This document shows positions 1 to 7,131 of a stretch of 9,254 bases of DNA, in pieces. The stretch's first letter is position 1. Each line of letters begins with the position of its first letter. This DNA is from Dehalococcoidia bacterium. Its GTDB lineage: Bacteria; Chloroflexota; Dehalococcoidia; GIF9; UBA5629. The notes beneath the pieces are model-generated. The model was not told where the DNA came from. It saw nothing but the letters and a program-made list of their open reading frames with translations, and searched no databases. The stretch spans positions 1 to 9,254 of the forward strand of contig DTZC01000196.1 of NCBI GenBank assembly GCA_012961565.1. The letters run 5' to 3'. The position numbers and the translations under genes are program-made.

Positions 1-1
1 A

Positions 2-580
2 TATAGGAAAGGTTACAAATTCAGTACCTATGCTACCTGGTGGATCAGACAAGCAATCCCCCGAGCCATAGCAGACCAGGCTCGAACTATCCGCATTCCA
101 GTGCATATGGTGGAAACCATCAACAGGTTGCTGAAAGTCAATCGCCGCCTAGCCCAAGAATACGGACGAGAACCAAGCTATGAAGAAATCGGCAAGGGTA
201 TGGAAATCTCTTCAGATAGAGTGAGAGAAATTCTAAAACTATCTCAGATGCCCATATCTTTGGAAATGCCCATCGGCGAAGAGGAAGACAGCCACCTCGG
301 CGATTTCATCGAAGACCGGGCGACACCACTGCCAGCAGAAGTTGCCTCACAAGAACTGCTTAAGGCACAGTTAAACAGAATACTTTCCGAGCTCACTGAC
401 AGGGAAAGAAGGGTTATACTACTAAGATTTGGTCTGGAGGACGGCCGAGCCCGAACCCTAGAAGAAGTAGGAAGAGAATTCAATGTCACTCGCGAGCGAA
501 TCCGACAGATTGAGGCTAAAGCATTACGCAAGTTGCGCCACCCCAGCCGAAGCCGTAAACTGAAAGATTACTTGGAATAG
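2..580 (+). CDS. rpoD: Primary RNA polymerase sigma factor, C-terminal part (5' truncated by the window)
   Basis: This is the C-terminal 192 residues of a housekeeping sigma-70 factor, which directs RNA polymerase to -35/-10 promoters. The reading frame is open from base 2, so the true start lies upstream. Visible in order are the end of region 2 ([13 protein letters not shown], visible residues 7-19, the -10 recognition and melting helix), region 3 ([16 protein letters not shown] onward), the region 3.2 linker with [14 protein letters not shown], and region 4 with the -35-binding helix-turn-helix ([20 protein letters not shown], visible residues 152-171). The conserved ending [17 protein letters not shown] is typical of group 1 sigma factors, where alternative sigmas differ. 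The stop is TAG at 578-580. A membrane-protein gene follows 28 bp later on the same strand and could be co-transcribed. Family assignment is essentially certain; the missing N-terminus prevents any comment on region 1.1. Confidence 0.97.
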   Translation, partial: YRKGYKFSTYATWWIRQAIPRAIADQARTIRIPVHMVETINRLLKVNRRLAQEYGREPSYEEIGKGMEISSDRVREILKLSQMPISLEMPIGEEEDSHLGDFIEDRATPLPAEVASQELLKAQLNRILSELTDRERRVILLRFGLEDGRARTLEEVGREFNVTRERIRQIEAKALRKLRHPSRSRKLKDYLE

Positions 581-608
581 ATGCAAACATCTCACTGGAG
601 GAAACTAA

Positions 609-1208
609 ATGAGCCTGATAAGAGGTATAGTCACAGGTATTGGGCTAATCGGAGTCCTAGTCATAGTTGCTTTGCTCATAGGTTACTATCTCTTTTCTCT
701 GTCACCGCCAGTTGAATCAAGGATGACAAAGGTGTTGCCCAGCCCAGAAGCTGCTCAAAGTTTCGACCAGAAGCTTGAGACTCTCAAAGCAGAAATCGAT
801 GCAGCAATCAGTGCAAATGAGGAGAGAGAGTTGACATTGACGATAACAGAGAAGGAAGCTAACTCCAAACTGACTCAGCTTCGAGCCAAGGGCGAACTGC
901 CATCCAAGGAAATGTGGATTAACTTCGGCAATGGCTATTTTCTGATCTATGCTGTGATAGATGTGCCTGGTGTTGATGCTAAAACAGCAACCATGGGACG
1001 AATTGAGATTGTGGACGATAACCCTAAGGTTATAATCCAAGAATTCAATTTAGGTAAGTTACCTTTGCCCAAATCGATAGATAGAAGAGTCGAACAACTT
1101 CTGAACATCATGATACGCCTACAGCTAGCTGATATGCCCCTGGACATAACCGGTGTCCAAATCAAGAACCATCAGCTAACTGTTACCGGAATAACCAGAA
1201 CTACCTAA
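609..1208 (+). CDS. Membrane-anchored extracytoplasmic protein, DUF2993/DUF2140-like
   Basis: I do not recognise a named gene. The 199-residue product starts with a short basic N-terminus and one hydrophobic segment (about residues 5-31), which looks like an uncleaved signal anchor. The remaining roughly 165 residues would lie outside the cytoplasm. They contain LTLTITEKEANSKL (about 75-88) and end with strand-rich VQIKNHQLTVTGITR, a pattern reminiscent of LmeA-like (DUF2993) and YpmS-like (DUF2140) envelope proteins, which are thought to have a lipid-binding type of fold. No catalytic motif is visible. The start is well supported: GGAGGA at 597-602 lies 6 bases before the ATG. It follows the sigma factor gene by 28 bp with no convincing terminator, so it may be read from the same transcript. 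Function is unknown; the fold-level assignment is inference from pattern. Confidence 0.85.
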   Translation: MSLIRGIVTGIGLIGVLVIVALLIGYYLFSLSPPVESRMTKVLPSPEAAQSFDQKLETLKAEIDAAISANEERELTLTITEKEANSKLTQLRAKGELPSKEMWINFGNGYFLIYAVIDVPGVDAKTATMGRIEIVDDNPKVIIQEFNLGKLPLPKSIDRRVEQLLNIMIRLQLADMPLDITGVQIKNHQLTVTGITRTT

Positions 1209-1445
1209 TAACAGCCCCCACACAGGCATTTTCAAAGACAAAACGAGTTGGACTGGGAGTCTGTAATACCTCATTGACTTTTCATTTACTGCTGAGACTG
1301 CTCGACGCCCGTTTAGCCTCTCACTCGTACTTGCAACATATATTGCCCACAATACTTGAGCCCGAGACCGCCAGTCCAGTCAATTATGATAAAATAAAAA
1401 GAGCAAGACGGAAATCATACAGCATCACAAGCAGCATTTTGCGAA
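1209..1445 (+). other. Intergenic region before the nuclease-SbcC unit
   Basis: This 237-base stretch has no ORF with a credible start and no tRNA-like arms. A short hairpin GACT-GGG-AGTC at 1251-1261 is not followed by a T tract, so it is not a convincing terminator. TGGACTGG (1249-1256) and CCAGTCCA (1371-1378) are inverted copies about 115 bases apart, probably by chance. The A/T-rich stretch at 1382-1400 contains the only -10-like sequence. A promoter for the downstream pair should lie here, because the next gene is too far away to be part of the upstream unit with confidence. Confidence 0.5.
1385..1390 (+). promoter_or_regulatory. Possible -10 element for the nuclease-SbcC unit
   Basis: TATGAT matches the sigma-70 -10 consensus at five of six positions and sits in an A/T-rich run 55 bases before the nuclease start. 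No good -35 hexamer lies at 16-18 bases; the nearest candidate, TTGAGC at 1356-1361, is 23 bases away, and there is no extended TG upstream. The call is therefore weak and rests mainly on position. Confidence 0.25.
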
Positions 1446-2210
1446 ATGTTTGAAGCGTCTCCCTTCAAGCTGAACATGTTCCAGCAGTGTCCAAGGCAAT
1501 ATAAGTTTCATTATCTTGAGCGCCTTGGAGATATTTATAGAAAGCCGCGACCCTATTTCACTATGGGCGACCATATTCATGCTACACTCAAAGACTTTCT
1601 TTCAATTGTTCCGGTAAGCGAACGAAATTTCTCCAAAATCGAAGAACTTCTGCGACAGAAATGGCGTCGAAACCGCAAAGGATTTGCTAACAGAGAGGAG
1701 GAAAAACTGTGGGGCAAGAAGGCTCTACAACAGGTGCATTGGTTCGTTCAGAATCAGGATATTTCGGTCACCCCTCTGATGGTAGAAAATATCCACCGAG
1801 TAGAGTTGACTAATAATATAATCTTGCAAGGCAAGATAGACCGGGTGGATAAGGAAGTTGACGGTAGTTTGCACATCATCGATTACAAAACAGGCAAGAT
1901 GCCAGCTGAGATAAACCAAATCCAGCTTTATATTTATGCTCTTATCCTTTCCAAGAAGCAAACCCTGCCGCCTCGGAAAGCCTCTTATCTCTATTTAGAA
2001 GCTGGCAAGCTCCGAACTGCCATATTGACCATATCTGAGTTAGACCAAGCCACCCTACACGTAACCGCTCTGGTCGACAGAATACTCTCAGAGAGAGTCT
2101 ACCCAGCCACTCCAAACCCTTTCTGTTGGAACTGCGATTTTATTGAAATTTGCCCAGAGCGAGAAGAGGCGGCAAAAATTATTCCCAATGAAGACGAACT
2201 AGACATTTGA
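1446..2210 (+). CDS. RecB/Cas4-like PD-(D/E)XK nuclease with Fe-S cysteine signature
   Basis: The 254-residue protein has the complete layout of the single-domain RecB-family exonucleases (Cas4/AddB C-terminal type). The N-terminal motif LNMFQQCPRQYKFHY carries C15. GDHIHATL gives H43 and H45 of motif I, GKIDRVD gives the metal-binding D132, HIIDYKTGK gives D146 and K148 of the D-(D/E)XK core, and QLYIYAL gives Q160 and Y164 of the QxxxY motif. C227, C230 and C236 (CWNCDFIEIC) lie near the end. One N-terminal plus three C-terminal cysteines is the 4Fe-4S arrangement known in AddB and Cas4. It probably cleaves DNA ends or single strands with a divalent metal. The acidic tail ends 16 bp before the SbcC-like gene, indicating an operon. 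No Shine-Dalgarno is obvious at the ATG, but the start fits the family N-terminus. There is no helicase domain and no CRISPR array nearby, so a repair role is more likely than Cas4 adaptation. Confidence 0.9.
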   Translation: MFEASPFKLNMFQQCPRQYKFHYLERLGDIYRKPRPYFTMGDHIHATLKDFLSIVPVSERNFSKIEELLRQKWRRNRKGFANREEEKLWGKKALQQVHWFVQNQDISVTPLMVENIHRVELTNNIILQGKIDRVDKEVDGSLHIIDYKTGKMPAEINQIQLYIYALILSKKQTLPPRKASYLYLEAGKLRTAILTISELDQATLHVTALVDRILSERVYPATPNPFCWNCDFIEICPEREEAAKIIPNEDELDI

Positions 2211-2226
2211 GCAGCTAGTTAGCAAG

Positions 2227-4800
2227 ATGATACCTGTCAAGCTCTCTCTCAGGAACTTCATGTGTTACCGGGATAGTGTACCTTCACTGTCCTTTGAGAG
2301 CATGCACGTGGCCTGCCTTTGCGGCAATAACGGAAATGGTAAATCAGCGATTTTTGATGCCATAACTTGGGCACTGTGGGGGAGATCCAGAGCTAAGAAC
2401 AATGATGACCTCATTCACCTGGGGCAGTCCGAAGCAGAAGTGGAGCTGGAATTCATTTCTGGTGACCAACGATATCGGGTCATCCGCAAGCATGTTAGAA
2501 AGTCCAGCCAGTCACGTGCCGGACATACCCTGCTAGAACTTCAGCTGGCCTTCGATGGAATTTTTAAGCCCATTTCGGGAAACACCTTACAGGAGACCCA
2601 GCAAAAAATAATTGAATTATTGAACCTTGATTACGAGACGTTTAAAAATAGTGCTTTCCTACGCCAAGGGCACGCCGATGAATTTAGCACTAAGCGCCCA
2701 GGGCAGCGCAAAGAGATTCTAGCTAATATTCTCGGCTTGTCACATTACGATGCCCTCGAGAAGAGAGCCAAAGACTTAGCTGCCGAGAGGAGAATTGAAG
2801 CAGCTACTCTTCAGAGCACTATCACCGAAATCAGTCTCCAGCTTATTCATAAACCAGATTATGAAGCCACAGTCAACAGGATAGAACAGGAAATTAGCAA
2901 ACTAGAACAGAGAAAGCGAGACGAAGAGGCAATTATCCTTCGCCTGCGGGCACAAAAAGAGGCTTTGGAAGTCAAAAAAGAGCAGTTATCACATACTAGG
3001 GCTCATTTAGATGAGGTGAAACATGAACTGGAACGCTGGCAGGCTAGGATTAAAGGACACCAAATGCGGATAGCTGAATATGAACAAGTTCTTGGAGAAA
3101 AAGAGTCAATATACAAAGGATACGCTGACTTCTTAGAAATGAAGAGGCTCAATGATGACCTAAACCGCAAGTTAAGCAAGCTACTTACCTTGAAAGAGCA
3201 AAGGAGTAACTTGGAAAAGGTCATTCAGCAGGCAGCGGAGATGCTTAATGCAGAACGCAAGATAACTCTGTCGAAGTTAACAGAGAAGGAAGCTAGGTTT
3301 GCCAGGGTTCGCGAACTTGAAGAGATGCTAAGGCAGACACGCCACCGCTTGACTGAATTGACCAACCTTGAACAGGCAATAACCCAAAAGAGAGAACAAA
3401 TCAGGCAAATTGAAATTCGCATGAGTTATTTGGCATCTAACAGCGTCCACTTAGAAAGCGAGCTTGCTGAACTGGAAGACAAACGCAAGCTCTTAGCCAG
3501 GGGTGATGTCCGTTGTCCCTTATGTGAGACTACTCTGGGAGCCGATGGGCGTCAACGGATCGAAGCAAAACTCGCTGCCGAAGCTGATGAGAAAATGAAA
3601 GCTCGTCAGAATATCGACGAGGAACTCAACGAAAGGAAAGCAGTACTCCGAGTACTAGAGGGCGAGCTAGCTGAGCAAGAATCATGTCTGGAAAAAGAGC
3701 GTACCATGTGGCAGAGCCGGCTAAGTATTATCGAAAAGGAGCTTGCCGATTCCAGAGAAGCTGGCAAGGAACTAGTACAAGATAAGATTAGACTTCAGGA
3801 GCTTGAACAACGCCTAGCCGAAAAAGCCTACGCTTCCACTGAGCAACAAATGCTGTCACAACTGCAAAACGAGGAACGGATACTGGCATACAGCAAGGAG
3901 AGACACCAACAGACACAGCAACAGCTAGCAAGCCTCCAGCGATTTGAATCCTTACAACAGCGTCTTGATGAGGCTATCAAAGATATCGATAGGGAAAAGG
4001 CTGCTCTGGTTGAAGCTGAAGAAACCATTTCCAAGCTGAAAGCAGCACTAGAAGCTGATTCAAAGAAGATAGACTTGCTAACAGCCGAGACCAGCGCTTT
4101 GTCCGATATAATTACTAGGCTCACTGAAGCTGAACGACGTCACCAAGTTTTACTCCAAAGCGAACGGCAATTGCGTGACGAGTTGGCTGGGGCAAAGGAA
4201 AGACTCCACCACATTGCAGAATTGGAGTTAATTATCAAGGAGAAGCAGCAAGCGCTACAACATGCTCTGTATGAGGAGAGTATCTATAACCAACTAGCTG
4301 AAGCTTTTGGCAAAAAAGGTGTTCAGGCTCTACTGATTGAGCAAGCGCTTCCAGAGATTCAAATGGAAGCCAATCGGTTACTAGGCAAGATGACCGACAA
4401 CAGAATGTCACTGACATTAGAAACTCAACGAGAAACCAAAAAAGGTGACGCTATTGAGACATTGGATATCAAAGTAGCCGATGAACTGGGGACCCGCAAT
4501 TATGAGATGTACAGTGGTGGAGAAGCCTTTCGCATCGACTTCGCCTTACGTATAGCCCTTTCCAGACTGTTGGTCAGACGCGCAGGAGCATCACTTCCTA
4601 TATTGATCATAGACGAGGGTTTTGGAACTCAAGACAGTTCAGGAAGGGAAAGACTTGTTGAAGCTATAAGCTCTATCCAGGATGATTTCGAAAAGATATT
4701 CGTTATTACCCACCTGGAAGAACTGAAGGACAAGTTTCCTGTGCTCATCAACATTTCAAAGACCACCAATGGCTCAACAATATCAGTTAGCCAAAACTGA
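2227..4800 (+). CDS. sbcC: SbcC/Rad50-family DNA repair ATPase (zinc-hook SMC-like)
   Basis: The 857-residue protein has split ABC ATPase halves around a long coiled coil. The N-lobe holds the Walker A GNNGNGKS (G33-S40, K39 binding phosphate) and the Q-loop glutamine Q147 in FLRQGHADEF, a Rad50/SbcC hallmark. Charged heptad-rich coiled coil spans roughly residues 170-425 and 440-690, interrupted by a CPLC zinc hook at C430-C433. The C-lobe holds the signature YSGGE (Y762-E766), Walker B ILIIDEGFG with D796 and E797, and the H-loop H829 in VITHLEEL. Length is somewhat below E. coli SbcC but normal for other bacteria. The family tethers and processes DNA double-strand ends or hairpins, normally with the Mre11-type nuclease SbcD. 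No sbcD is present in this window; the partner position is taken by a PD-(D/E)XK nuclease 16 bp upstream. Family assignment is secure, while the partner protein is uncertain. Confidence 0.95.
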   Translation: MIPVKLSLRNFMCYRDSVPSLSFESMHVACLCGNNGNGKSAIFDAITWALWGRSRAKNNDDLIHLGQSEAEVELEFISGDQRYRVIRKHVRKSSQSRAGHTLLELQLAFDGIFKPISGNTLQETQQKIIELLNLDYETFKNSAFLRQGHADEFSTKRPGQRKEILANILGLSHYDALEKRAKDLAAERRIEAATLQSTITEISLQLIHKPDYEATVNRIEQEISKLEQRKRDEEAIILRLRAQKEALEVKKEQLSHTRAHLDEVKHELERWQARIKGHQMRIAEYEQVLGEKESIYKGYADFLEMKRLNDDLNRKLSKLLTLKEQRSNLEKVIQQAAEMLNAERKITLSKLTEKEARFARVRELEEMLRQTRHRLTELTNLEQAITQKREQIRQIEIRMSYLASNSVHLESELAELEDKRKLLARGDVRCPLCETTLGADGRQRIEAKLAAEADEKMKARQNIDEELNERKAVLRVLEGELAEQESCLEKERTMWQSRLSIIEKELADSREAGKELVQDKIRLQELEQRLAEKAYASTEQQMLSQLQNEERILAYSKERHQQTQQQLASLQRFESLQQRLDEAIKDIDREKAALVEAEETISKLKAALEADSKKIDLLTAETSALSDIITRLTEAERRHQVLLQSERQLRDELAGAKERLHHIAELELIIKEKQQALQHALYEESIYNQLAEAFGKKGVQALLIEQALPEIQMEANRLLGKMTDNRMSLTLETQRETKKGDAIETLDIKVADELGTRNYEMYSGGEAFRIDFALRIALSRLLVRRAGASLPILIIDEGFGTQDSSGRERLVEAISSIQDDFEKIFVITHLEELKDKFPVLINISKTTNGSTISVSQN

Positions 4801-4884
4801 CTTGCCCCTACTGGAAAGCCTGAATGTAGGGCTGCTACATCATATCATCCTAGTCGCTCAGCATCATAAAGAGGGCATTTCATC

Positions 4885-4913
4885 TTGATTTATCTGTTCC
4901 CAGACAGCATAAT
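4885..4913 (+). promoter_or_regulatory. Predicted sigma-70 promoter for acetoacetyl-CoA synthetase
   Basis: TTGATT (4885-4890, four of six consensus bases) and CATAAT (4908-4913, five of six) are separated by an ideal 17 bases. Transcription would begin near 4920 and give a leader of about 60 bases ending in a strong ribosome binding site. Position and spacing make this a good candidate; it rests on sequence match alone. Confidence 0.55.
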
Positions 4914-4957
4914 AGAGTAACAAAGGTATCTAATCGCCAGAGATTCTAATTATCTAG

Positions 4958-4972
4958 CTGCAGATTTGAAAG
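4958..4972 (+). repeat. Leader motif, copy 1 (CTGCAGATTTGAAAG)
   Basis: This 15-base sequence differs at one position from 7117-7131, upstream of the oxidoreductase gamma gene. Here it ends 9 bases before the ATG and overlaps the start of the Shine-Dalgarno sequence. A regulatory or leader role is inference; the match itself is directly visible. Confidence 0.5.
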
Positions 4973-4976
4973 GAGG
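4971..4976 (+). promoter_or_regulatory. Strong Shine-Dalgarno sequence
   Basis: AGGAGG lies 5 bases before the ATG at 4982. It is the strongest ribosome binding site in the window and fixes the synthetase start. Neighbouring genes have much weaker sites, so this gene may be translated at a high rate. Confidence 0.85.
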
Positions 4977-4981
4977 AGAAC

Positions 4982-6940
4982 ATGGCAAAATTGCTCTGGA
5001 AACCGACCGAGGAGCGAAAGAGGAGGGCAAATATAGTCAAATTCATAGATTATGTTAATAAGCGGTATCAACAGAAAATCAGCACTTATGATGAGCTTTA
5101 TTCTTGGTCAATAAACAACATACCCGATTTTTGGGCTGCTACTTGGGACTTTGTTAAGGTCAAGGCTTCTCACACCTATGTCACCGTCGTTGATGACCCC
5201 AGCAAAATGCCCGGCGCCAGATGGTTCATCGGTGCAAAACTGAACTTTGCTGAAAATCTGCTGAGATATAGAGATGACCATACAGCCCTTGTGTTCAGAG
5301 GAGAAACTCAAAGAATCGCCAGAATGAGCTATGCGGAACTCTACGACACTGTAGCACGCCTATCAAAAGCTCTCCGCCAAATAGGAGTTTCCCCCGGCGA
5401 TAGGGTGGTGGCATACATGCCTAACATGATGGAGACAATCATCGCCATGCTTGCTAGCACAAGCGTCGGAGCCACTTGGGCCTCTTGTGCTACCGACATT
5501 GGTCCAGAAGCAGCGGTTGACCGCCTTGGACAGGTCGAACCAAAGGTCCTTTTCACCGTTGATGGCTACTACTACAAAGGAAAAGTTTTTAATTCTCTTG
5601 CCAATGCTGCTGAAATTGTGAAGAGGATACCCTCAGTCGAAAAAGTTGTGGTGGCTTCCTACACAGGAGAAAGGCAAGATATCAGCTTTCTCCCGAATTC
5701 AGTACACTGGGCTGATTTCTTATCACCCGATAAAACCCCTGAGATTCAGTTTGAACAATTACCCTTCGACCATCCGGTATATATTATGTTCTCCTCAGGA
5801 ACGACGGGGAAGCCAAAATGCATGGTGCAAGGAGCTGGTGGAATCCTCATCAACCACCTAAAAGAACTGATACTTCACACGGACCTGAAACGAGAAGATG
5901 TTCTCTTTTATATAACAACTTGCAGCTGGATGATGTGGAACTGGATGGTTAGTTCCTTGGGAGTGGGGAACACTCTGGTTCTTTACGATGGCAATCCAAA
6001 CTATCCCGATGCCGGCGCTATGTGGAGGTTGATTCAAGATGAGAAGATAACTGTATTCGGCTGCAGCGCAAGCTATATCAACTACCTCCGAGGCGAAGGA
6101 GTCAAGCCTGGAAAAGACCACGACCTGTCTTCATTGCAGGAAATATCTCAGACTGGTTCAGCTCTGTCAGCGGATGGGTTCGAGTATGTTTATCAGTCCA
6201 TCAAAGACGATTTGTGGTTCAATTCAATTTCTGGAGGCACAGATATCAACGGCTGCTTCTGTGCCGGAAACCCTATAAGCCCAGTATATGCCGGCGAATT
6301 ACAGGGACCTGCTCTGGCTATGAAAATAAATGTCTATGACGAAAATGGCAAGCCCCTGGTTGACCGAGAGGGAGAACTTGTCTGCGAAGCCGCTACCCCT
6401 TCCATGCCCCTTTACTTCTGGAACGACCCTGATGGCAAGAAATACAGGGAGGCTTACTTTGAAGTTTACCCCGGCGTATGGCGTCATGGCGATTATGTCA
6501 TGCGTAACAGCCAAACAGGTGGCTTCATCTTCTTTGGGCGCTCTGACTCCGTACTTAAACCTTCAGGCGTACGTATAGGTACTGCTGAAATATACAATCA
6601 GGTGGAAAAGCTGGGCGAGGTAGCCGATAGCTTGGCAATAGGACAAAACTGGCAAGGAGACCAGCGTATAATTCTCTTCGTTAAATTAGCCGAAGGTCAC
6701 ACTCTAACAGAAGATTTGAAAAACAAAATCCGGAAGACTTTGCGCCAGAATGCATCCCCAAGACATGTCCCAGCCAAAATCCTGGAGGTGCCTGATATTC
6801 CCTACACCCTGAATATGAAGAAGGTTGAAAGTGCTGTAACCAACATAATACATGGGCGACCAGTGCTGAACCGGGATGCCTTAGCCAATCCCCAATGTCT
6901 GGACTATTACGAGGCTCTTCTGGAGGAGCTCAAAACATAG
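4982..6940 (+). CDS. Acetoacetyl-CoA synthetase (acetoacetate-CoA ligase)
   Basis: The 652-residue ANL-superfamily enzyme catalyses acetoacetate + ATP + CoA to acetoacetyl-CoA + AMP + PPi in the cytoplasm. It has the full length expected for the family. Visible motifs are the phosphate loop SSGTTGKPK (S271-K279), SGGTDI (S417-I422, replacing the YGxTE motif of other acyl-CoA synthetases), HGD (H502-D504, ribose binding) and GRSD (G519-D522) followed by GVRIGTAEIY. The C-terminal domain ends with IIHGRPVLNRDALANPQCLDYY, which separates acetoacetyl-CoA synthetases from acetyl-CoA synthetases. The catalytic lysine is probably K613 in YTLNMKKVE, where most relatives have a glycine just before the lysine and this one has methionine. 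The start is set by AGGAGG at 4971. It has its own promoter and lies upstream of a 2-oxoacid:ferredoxin oxidoreductase, which suggests acetoacetate use feeding acetyl-CoA metabolism. Close homologues acting on other short acids cannot be excluded. Confidence 0.93.
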   Translation: MAKLLWKPTEERKRRANIVKFIDYVNKRYQQKISTYDELYSWSINNIPDFWAATWDFVKVKASHTYVTVVDDPSKMPGARWFIGAKLNFAENLLRYRDDHTALVFRGETQRIARMSYAELYDTVARLSKALRQIGVSPGDRVVAYMPNMMETIIAMLASTSVGATWASCATDIGPEAAVDRLGQVEPKVLFTVDGYYYKGKVFNSLANAAEIVKRIPSVEKVVVASYTGERQDISFLPNSVHWADFLSPDKTPEIQFEQLPFDHPVYIMFSSGTTGKPKCMVQGAGGILINHLKELILHTDLKREDVLFYITTCSWMMWNWMVSSLGVGNTLVLYDGNPNYPDAGAMWRLIQDEKITVFGCSASYINYLRGEGVKPGKDHDLSSLQEISQTGSALSADGFEYVYQSIKDDLWFNSISGGTDINGCFCAGNPISPVYAGELQGPALAMKINVYDENGKPLVDREGELVCEAATPSMPLYFWNDPDGKKYREAYFEVYPGVWRHGDYVMRNSQTGGFIFFGRSDSVLKPSGVRIGTAEIYNQVEKLGEVADSLAIGQNWQGDQRIILFVKLAEGHTLTEDLKNKIRKTLRQNASPRHVPAKILEVPDIPYTLNMKKVESAVTNIIHGRPVLNRDALANPQCLDYYEALLEELKT

Positions 6941-6982
6941 CAAGCCTAGATAATCCGTGCGGAAACTAACCAGAGCCACCTA

Positions 6983-6995
6983 GCAATTTAATTGC
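6983..6995 (+). repeat. 13-base palindrome GCAATTTAATTGC
   Basis: Six perfectly paired bases lie on each side of a central T, 42 bases after the synthetase stop codon. It could be a repressor-type binding site or a short A/T-rich hairpin. It is not followed by T-rich sequence, so a terminator is unlikely. Function is not known. Confidence 0.35.
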
Positions 6996-7080
6996 CGAGC
7001 GTAAACCAGGTGATTGAACATCAAGCCTGAAGGGCATTGCTACAGGAAACAGAACGCTGATAAATACTGGCTAGGTGTGT

Positions 7081-7110
7081 TTGACACGCTCCTTAAATAA
7101 GGGGTAACAT
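7081..7110 (+). promoter_or_regulatory. Predicted sigma-70 promoter for the oxidoreductase operon
   Basis: A perfect TTGACA -35 (7081-7086) is followed after 18 bases by TAACAT (7105-7110, four of six -10 bases). Transcription would start near 7117, giving a leader of about 45 bases. The spacer carries a palindrome, and GTGT-TTG-ACAC overlaps the -35, so the weak -10 may be under activator or repressor control. This is prediction from sequence only. Confidence 0.5.
7091..7102 (+). promoter_or_regulatory. Possible operator: palindrome in the promoter spacer
   Basis: CCTTA-AA-TAAGG is a perfect five-base inverted repeat around two bases, lying wholly between the predicted -35 and -10. A further G/C pair exists at 7089/7104 after one wobble position. 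Placement between the hexamers is where many repressors and MerR-type regulators bind. No regulator gene is present in the window. Confidence 0.35.
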
Positions 7111-7116
7111 ATTTGT

Positions 7117-7131
7117 CTGCACATTTGAAAG
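7117..7131 (+). repeat. Leader motif, copy 2 (CTGCACATTTGAAAG)
   Basis: This sequence matches 14 of 15 bases of 4958-4972 in the synthetase leader. Here it ends 30 bases before the ATG and lies at about the predicted transcription start. The two genes also share their first eight coding bases (ATGGCAAA). Confidence 0.5.

Larger units (their letters stand above)
4801..4981 (+). other. Intergenic region with promoter before acetoacetyl-CoA synthetase
   Basis: This 181-base gap contains no ORF. ATGTAG at 4824-4829 and CTACAT at 4835-4840 form a six-pair hairpin with a five-base loop 23 bases after the SbcC stop. It is A/T-rich and lacks a following T run, so at best it is a weak or factor-aided end. 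The second half holds the predicted promoter, the 15-base leader motif and a strong Shine-Dalgarno sequence. Confidence 0.6.

Noticed and set aside
579..592. Hairpin AGATG-CAAA-CATCT overlapping the sigma factor stop codon as a terminator
   Set aside because: It has only five pairs, is A/T-rich and has no following T run; a ribosome binding site for the next gene follows at once.
1249..1378. Inverted copies of TGGACTGG and CCAGTCCA as mobile-element ends
   Set aside because: Eight bases over about 130 bp is within chance expectation. There is no target duplication and no ORF between them.
1209..1445. A tRNA or small RNA gene in the intergenic region
   Set aside because: No cloverleaf arms, T-loop consensus or strong hairpin could be found by eye.
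1446..2210. The nuclease as a Cas4 adaptation protein
   Set aside because: The motif set fits Cas4, but no CRISPR array or other cas gene is visible, and the partner is SbcC. A repair-type RecB-family nuclease is the safer reading.
3003..4417. Several minus-strand frames inside the SbcC-like gene
   Set aside because: Low-complexity Ser/Leu/Cys-rich translations are the expected antisense of Glu/Lys/Gln-rich coiled coil.
4824..4840. Hairpin ATGTAG/CTACAT after the SbcC-like gene as an intrinsic terminator
   Set aside because: The short A/T-rich stem lacks a downstream T tract, so it is noted only as part of the intergenic description.
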